9,918 bases of DNA from Paludibacter sp. (lineage in GTDB: Bacteria; Bacteroidota; Bacteroidia; Bacteroidales; Paludibacteraceae). The position numbers and the translations under genes were made by a program. Below the pieces are notes generated by a model. It worked only from the letters and a program-made list of their open reading frames with translations. It searched no databases and was not told the origin of the DNA. The stretch lies in the NCBI GenBank assembly GCA_028748945.1, contig JAQTOL010000089.1:1-9918 (forward strand), written 5' to 3'. Positions 5,974-9,918 of the stretch are shown in pieces; the stretch's first letter is position 1, and the number at the start of each line of letters is the position of its first letter.

Positions 5974-8592
5974 ATGAAGCATATATTATTTTTTCTGGGG
6001 ATACTAATCTCAGGCGGGTTAGTGAATATTCAGGCCCATTCCGGAAATAAAAAACCGGATAAACCCATTCAGTTGCCTTATGACAGGATGATTCAACCGG
6101 CAGGGAAACTGATTATCATGGGTGATTCAACCAAAGAAAACCACGCGTTGGATTGTGCCTTGTCGCCCGACAAAAAATGGCTGGCAGTAGAGGAAAGATA
6201 CAGTGTCGTAATTATAAATACCGGTAAGAATGAAGTAACACATACATTTCGTATGGAAAATATCCCTGAACTAAAAAGTGCCATGAATACTTACTCCGGA
6301 GTTTGCTGGTACAGGAAAAATAATGTGGATTATATACTTTTCAGCACTTCGTTGAGCAATTCGGAATCATATGTTGTACAATTAAAATGGAATGGGAACA
6401 ATGCCAGTGTATCCAAACTATTCAATTTCAAGGCCGTGCCACCCTCAAAACTTGCTATTCCCAACGAATTGTTAATCCGGCACGAGAACGGACGTGATTA
6501 TTTATATGTAATACTTAACGGGAACAATCAATTAATAAAAAAAGACTTGATCACAGGCGAAACCGTTTGGACAAAAAACACCGGTGTTGCACCTTACGGG
6601 TTAACTATCGCTCAAAATAAAATCTATGTAACGAATTGGGCCGGGCGGATTCCCGATCAAAATGACAAAGACATTGCCGGTGTTCCCTGGGGAATGGCAA
6701 AAATTGACACTACCACAGCAGCTAGCCGAGAAGGAAGCGTTAGTGTGTATGATCCTCATACAGGAAATCTGCTGAAAGAACTGGTAGTGGGCCTTCATCC
6801 CAATAAAATAATAGCCTCACCCGATGAAAATTATGTTTATCTGACCAATTCCAACAGCGACATGGTAAGTGTGATTGAAACGAAAACAGACGTTGTTTCA
6901 GAATCTATATCGTTGCATCTTCAGAAAAATTTCAATAACTATTTTGGAGATATGCCCAATAGCTTGACAATAACACCCGATGGAAAAACATTGTATGTCG
7001 CAAATGGCATGGACAATGCACTTGCAGTAATTACACTCGGTAAAAAAGCTGCAACAAAAGGTTCGGATGAACAAAGTGTCATTCAGGGATTTATCCCTAC
7101 CGGAGCTTTCCCATCATCCATTAGCATTTTAAATAACAAAACTTTATATGTCACCAATCTTGAATCACTTGGAGCAAACTTAGCCTTTGATTTTGTACCA
7201 AATCATTCACCGGTATTTAATTCCCATCATATGCTGGCTTCAGTCTCGGCAATAGCCGTTCCCGGGAAAAAGCAACTTGCAGATTATACTAAAACAGTTA
7301 TCGCATGTAACCAACTGGAACGTTTGAAATCCGCACAACTACCACCCAGAACGAATGTATTACCGAAACCTGTGCCTGAGCGCATCGGAGAACCTTCGGT
7401 TTTCAAACATGTATTGTATATTATCAAAGAAAACCGTACTTACGACCAACTATTAGGCGATGTAGCCAAAGGGAACGGCGACTCTTCGTTATGTGTTTTC
7501 GGGAAGAATGTTACGCCAAACACACATCGTCTGGTAGAACAGTTTCAACTAATGGATAATTTTTTTGTTTCCGGAAAATGTTCTGCAGAAGGTCACAGTT
7601 GGACCGATGCATCGATAGTTACCGATTATATTGAGAAAAATGTCCGGGCCTGGTTTCGTAGTTATCCGCATGTATTGAATGATGCCCTGGTTTATCCTCC
7701 GTCAGGATTTATATGGGACAATGCCCGCAAACACGGGGTTAGTTGCCGTATTTACGGCGAAGCTGCAATTCCTGTTTTTGATAATGCACTAACATGGAAA
7801 GATATCTATTCAGGATTCATTGCCGGCAAACCTTTTAATTTTAACAATAAAACCACTTTAAATACTGTTAAAGAATTATTATCTGACAATTATCCGGGAT
7901 ATGACGGACATAAAATACCTGATATTTTACGGGCAAATACATTTATCAAAGAATTACAGCAATATGAATCAATGGAAGGTGATAGCTTGCCTCAATTGAT
8001 GGTCATGGCACTTCCAAACGACCACACCTCCGGCACAAGACCCGGCTTCCCGACTCCACGAGCCATGGTTGCCGATAATGATCTGGCTCTCGGACAAATT
8101 ATTGAGGCTGTTACACACAGTAAATTCTGGAAAAACACCGTCGTTTTTGTTGTGGAGGACGATTCACAGGATGGATGGGATCATGTTTCGGCATACCGGA
8201 CTGCGGCTATGGTCATAAGTCCCTATTCTAAATTTACAACTGCAATACATACAGCCTACAATCAGCCAGCGATGGTTCGAACTATCGAACAAATACTGGG
8301 ATTGCCCCCAATGAATATTCAGGATGCCATTGCCACCCCCATGTTCGATTGTTTTACAAATAATCCGGACTATAATCCATATATTTCAGTAAAAAATCAA
8401 ATTCCACTGGATGAAATGAATCCACCGCTTACTGCATTGTCAGACAAAGCCCTGCATTATGCAAAGTTAAGCCTCGAACCTCAGTTCGATGGAATAGATT
8501 CAGGCAATGATGATTTATTTAACCGCATCCTCTGGTTTTCAACGATGGGAAATACTCCTTATTTTGTACAGCGCTTTAAGGATGATGATTAA
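5974..8592 (+). CDS. Secreted YncE-like beta-propeller / phosphoesterase (alkaline phosphatase superfamily) fusion
   Basis: An 872-residue exported protein with two parts. After a signal peptide (about 1-21), residues about 40-435 form a YVTN/YncE-type beta-propeller with repeated blade motifs such as KIYVTNWAG (216-224), YVYLTNSNSDMVSVIE (287-302), LYVANGMDNALAVI (340-353) and LYVTNLESL (391-399). Residues about 475-800 match the phosphoesterase family that includes phospholipase C and AcpA-type acid phosphatases: HVLYIIKENRTYDQLLGD (479-496, Glu486 and Asn487 likely metal ligands), GHSWTDASI (540-548), MALPNDHTSGT (678-688), FVVEDDSQDGWDHV (725-738, acidic metal ligands and His737) and MVISPYS (746-752). 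It probably hydrolyses a phosphate ester in the periplasm; substrate unknown, and the nucleophile cannot be fixed by eye. The propeller may bind substrate or partners. Such fusions are known in Bacteroidota. Monocistronic by promoter position. Confidence 0.9.
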   Translation: MKHILFFLGILISGGLVNIQAHSGNKKPDKPIQLPYDRMIQPAGKLIIMGDSTKENHALDCALSPDKKWLAVEERYSVVIINTGKNEVTHTFRMENIPELKSAMNTYSGVCWYRKNNVDYILFSTSLSNSESYVVQLKWNGNNASVSKLFNFKAVPPSKLAIPNELLIRHENGRDYLYVILNGNNQLIKKDLITGETVWTKNTGVAPYGLTIAQNKIYVTNWAGRIPDQNDKDIAGVPWGMAKIDTTTAASREGSVSVYDPHTGNLLKELVVGLHPNKIIASPDENYVYLTNSNSDMVSVIETKTDVVSESISLHLQKNFNNYFGDMPNSLTITPDGKTLYVANGMDNALAVITLGKKAATKGSDEQSVIQGFIPTGAFPSSISILNNKTLYVTNLESLGANLAFDFVPNHSPVFNSHHMLASVSAIAVPGKKQLADYTKTVIACNQLERLKSAQLPPRTNVLPKPVPERIGEPSVFKHVLYIIKENRTYDQLLGDVAKGNGDSSLCVFGKNVTPNTHRLVEQFQLMDNFFVSGKCSAEGHSWTDASIVTDYIEKNVRAWFRSYPHVLNDALVYPPSGFIWDNARKHGVSCRIYGEAAIPVFDNALTWKDIYSGFIAGKPFNFNNKTTLNTVKELLSDNYPGYDGHKIPDILRANTFIKELQQYESMEGDSLPQLMVMALPNDHTSGTRPGFPTPRAMVADNDLALGQIIEAVTHSKFWKNTVVFVVEDDSQDGWDHVSAYRTAAMVISPYSKFTTAIHTAYNQPAMVRTIEQILGLPPMNIQDAIATPMFDCFTNNPDYNPYISVKNQIPLDEMNPPLTALSDKALHYAKLSLEPQFDGIDSGNDDLFNRILWFSTMGNTPYFVQRFKDDD

Positions 8593-8725
8593 TCAGTCAG
8601 TTTTTTATTCCTTATAAATATCTTAGACTTTAACCAGCGCAAGATATCTATGGACAAAAAAAGAACTATCCGGGAATAAATATTGCGACATGGCTTTAAT
8701 TTTTAAAAAATAGTTTCAAAAATAG
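8593..8725 (+). other. Intergenic stretch downstream of the phosphatase gene
   Basis: No gene and no convincing terminator. A T6 run (8601-8606) follows the stop but is preceded only by a loop-less palindrome TGATTAATCA (8586-8595). A 7-bp AT-rich inverted repeat (8618-8624 and 8641-8647) has a 16-nt loop and no T tail. Transcription from the phosphatase gene might therefore read toward rpsU. Confidence 0.4.
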
Positions 8726-8756
8726 TTTGTCATTCAAAAATGATTGTCTATTTTTG
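8706..8756 (+). repeat. Cluster of CAAAAAT(A)-type repeats around the rpsU promoter
   Basis: AAAAATAGTTT occurs at 8706-8716 and again at 8718-8728, a 12-nt period; CAAAAAT recurs at 8735-8741; and CTATTTTTG at 8748-8756 is the exact inverse of CAAAAATAG at 8717-8725. The second and last copies overlap the -33 and -7 boxes. Could be an operator array or low-complexity AT-rich DNA. Confidence 0.45.
8726..8756 (+). promoter_or_regulatory. Promoter of rpsU
   Basis: TTTG (8726-8729), 19 nt, then TATTTTTG (8749-8756): a full match to the Bacteroidota -33/-7 consensus and the best promoter in the window, as expected for a highly expressed ribosomal gene. Transcription should start near 8763, leaving a leader of about 42 nt. 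In-frame translation from an ATG at 8727 is thereby excluded. Confidence 0.82.
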
Positions 8757-8804
8757 CAGTCCAAAATAAACATAACAAAATTATACAATAAATACTTAGT
8801 AATT

Positions 8805-8996
8805 ATGATCGTAGTCCCAGTCAAAGAAGGCGAAAACATTGAAAGAGCATTAAAAAAATTCAAACGTAAATTTGAAAAAACAGGTGTAGTCAAAGAACTA
8901 CGTCGCCGTCAATGTTTTGACAAGCCATCCATTGTAAAACGTGATGAGTTAATTCACGCGGTTTACATTGAGAAGAAAAATCTTCGCGAAGAATAG
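8805..8996 (+). CDS. rpsU: 30S ribosomal protein bS21
   Basis: Small-subunit ribosomal protein sitting near the 3' end of 16S rRNA and involved in translation initiation. The 63 residues begin MIVVPVKEGENIERALKKFK and continue through KFEKTGVVKELRRRQCF to a basic C-terminal helix, the typical bS21 plan and length for Bacteroidota. ATG 8805 is chosen because it opens this conserved start and lies 48 nt after the promoter; an in-frame ATG at 8727 is inside the promoter. The leader is A/T-rich with no Shine-Dalgarno sequence. Downstream, a small hairpin (9008-9025) and then the recombinase gene follow, the linkage commonly seen in Bacteroidales. Confidence 0.96.
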   Translation: MIVVPVKEGENIERALKKFKRKFEKTGVVKELRRRQCFDKPSIVKRDELIHAVYIEKKNLREE

Positions 8997-9007
8997 GAAA
9001 TATCCCC

Positions 9008-9025
9008 GGGAAAACTTGTTTTCCT
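9008..9025 (+). terminator. rpsU: Short hairpin after rpsU, possible weak terminator
   Basis: GGAAAA (9009-9014) pairs with TTTTCC (9019-9024) around the loop CTTG, plus an outer G-U pair, 11 nt past the rpsU stop, followed by T-rich TATTTATTTATT. The stem is only 6-7 bp, so partial termination with read-through into the recombinase gene is likely. Confidence 0.45.
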
Positions 9026-9046
9026 TATTTATTTATTCTACCTTCG
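9015..9046 (+). promoter_or_regulatory. Possible promoter of the recombinase gene
   Basis: TACCTTCG (9039-9046) differs from TAnnTTTG at one base, with CTTG (9015-9018) 20 nt upstream as a -33-like box. Transcription would start near 9053, about 10 nt before the first ATG. The -33 box is also the loop of the hairpin above. Weak evidence. Confidence 0.35.
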
Positions 9047-9062
9047 TTGCAGAATTGTACCT

Positions 9063-9918
9063 ATGGTTATGATGAACGAGTTCCTGCAATATTTACAGTA
9101 TGAGAAGAATTATTCCTCTCATACTGTTTTGTCATATCATACCGACCTTCGTCAGTTTTGTGATTTTTTAGAAATCAACGCTGACCAATTCGAACCGTCA
9201 CAAGTCAGTTCACAGCAAATTCAGCAATGGGTACTCTCACTTATGTCGGAGAAAATAGCTGCCCGGACATTATCCCGCAAAATATCTACTCTCAAATCGT
9301 TTTGGCGTTTCTTGCTTACACGTGGATATGTAAATCAAAACCCCACGTTAAAAATTATTTTGCCGAAAACAAAAAAGCCTATTCCTGCGTTTTTTAAAGA
9401 CAGCGAAATGGAAATTGTTTTAGATAAAACGTTTCTACCCGATAATTTTGAATCCGTTCGCGATCAACTGATATTGACAGTTTTCTATCTCACCGGAATT
9501 CGACTTGCTGAGCTATTAAATATTGAAGACAAAGATGTTGATTTGGCTGATGGTAATTTAAAGGTAATCGGTAAGCGCAACAAACAACGAATGATACCAA
9601 TCAGCAGGATTTTATGTCAGGATATAGAAGATTACATACAATTGAGAAACAAAAACATTGAAAGCCTTACACCCAATTTATTTATCAGGATTAACGGGAA
9701 GAAAATGTATCCGAAAATGATCTATAATTTGGTTCACAATACCATGTCGGAGGTAAGTAGTCTACATAAAAAAAGCCCGCATGTGCTCCGTCATACTTTC
9801 GCCACCAGCCTGCTTAATGGAGGAGCTGATATTAATGCCGTAAAAGAACTGCTTGGCCATAGCAGTTTAGCTGCAACACAAGTTTACACACATACAAGTT
9901 TCGAGGAGTTATACAATA
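9063..9918 (+). CDS. xerC: Tyrosine recombinase of the XerC/XerD type (C-terminal end cut off)
   Basis: Site-specific recombinase that probably resolves chromosome dimers at dif with a partner Xer protein. 285 codons are present; Xer proteins are about 295-300 residues, so only the last few are missing. Residues about 1-95 are the SAM-like core-binding domain (FLQYLQYEKNYSSHT; LSRKISTLKSFWRFL); about 105-285 form the catalytic domain with the full set of active residues: Arg147 (TGIRLAEL), Lys171 (IGKRNKQR), His240 and Arg243 (HVLRHTFAT), His266 (LGHSSL) and Tyr275 (QVYTHT). ATGs at 9063, 9069 and 9072 are all possible; the first is 66 bp after rpsU. The position directly after rpsU is conserved in Bacteroidales, which favours a housekeeping Xer rather than a phage or integron integrase. 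XerC versus XerD cannot be settled from this sequence alone. Confidence 0.92.
   Translation, partial: MVMMNEFLQYLQYEKNYSSHTVLSYHTDLRQFCDFLEINADQFEPSQVSSQQIQQWVLSLMSEKIAARTLSRKISTLKSFWRFLLTRGYVNQNPTLKIILPKTKKPIPAFFKDSEMEIVLDKTFLPDNFESVRDQLILTVFYLTGIRLAELLNIEDKDVDLADGNLKVIGKRNKQRMIPISRILCQDIEDYIQLRNKNIESLTPNLFIRINGKKMYPKMIYNLVHNTMSEVSSLHKKSPHVLRHTFATSLLNGGADINAVKELLGHSSLAATQVYTHTSFEELYN

Noticed and set aside
5001..8592. A steroid-modification operon formed by the reductase and the phosphatase
   Set aside because: The genes have separate promoter boxes and a 217-bp gap, and no hydroxysteroid dehydrogenase or 5-beta-reductase is present in the window.
8618..8647. 7-bp inverted repeat with 16-nt loop after the phosphatase gene
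   Set aside because: AT-rich, large loop, no T run; likely chance.
8696..8893. 65-codon minus-strand reading frame opposite the rpsU promoter and gene
   Set aside because: Antisense to rpsU and its promoter; composition reflects A/T runs and bS21 lysine codons.
9063..9918. Recombinase as an integrase of a mobile element
   Set aside because: It sits directly after rpsU as in other Bacteroidales, has Xer-like length and motifs, and no attachment-site repeat or cargo genes are seen.

Overview
The window looks like chromosomal DNA of a Bacteroidota member, most likely of the order Bacteroidales. The evidence is AT-rich DNA, no Shine-Dalgarno sequences ahead of the genes, several exact copies of the Bacteroidota -7 promoter box TAnnTTTG, a lipoprotein glutaminyl cyclase of the periodontal-pathogen type, and rpsU followed directly by a Xer-type recombinase gene, an arrangement I associate with this group. 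The exact genus cannot be named from sequence alone.

Left part (1-2561, all on the minus strand, transcribed right to left): a Gfo/Idh/MocA oxidoreductase of the dihydrodiol dehydrogenase type (1563-2561), a perfect 12-bp hairpin acting as a probable terminator (1506-1534), a lipoprotein M28-family glutaminyl cyclase (419-1396), and the start of proB, glutamate 5-kinase, which runs off the left edge (356 to 1). The oxidoreductase shares a divergent promoter region with a sirtuin gene.

Middle (2702-4504): a short Sir2/CobB-type deacylase on the plus strand converges on a secreted LamG-like protein on the minus strand; a bidirectional terminator (3484-3532) lies between them. A 496-bp gene-free stretch (4505-5000) follows, holding two divergent promoters.

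Right part (5001-8592, plus strand): a membrane steroid 5-alpha-reductase homologue strikingly similar to animal SRD5A1, then an 872-residue secreted fusion of a YncE-like beta-propeller and a phosphoesterase/alkaline phosphatase-type domain. Each has its own promoter-like box.

Right end (8749-9918, plus strand): rpsU (ribosomal protein bS21) behind a textbook TTTG-N19-TAnnTTTG promoter, a short hairpin, and a XerC/D-type tyrosine recombinase lacking only its last residues at the window edge.

The window is mostly ordinary chromosome and I see no new multi-gene defence or mobile system. The points of real interest are: a glutaminyl cyclase together with a secreted protein whose predicted mature end is Gln (the Bacteroidota Q-rule); a sirtuin that has lost its zinc-binding cysteines; a close SRD5A homologue; a propeller-phosphatase fusion; and repeats wrapped around the rpsU promoter. 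Three starts that could be set too far upstream are corrected here using promoter positions: 1396 for the cyclase, 2702 for the sirtuin and 8805 for rpsU. For the oxidoreductase, 2561 is a weaker preference.
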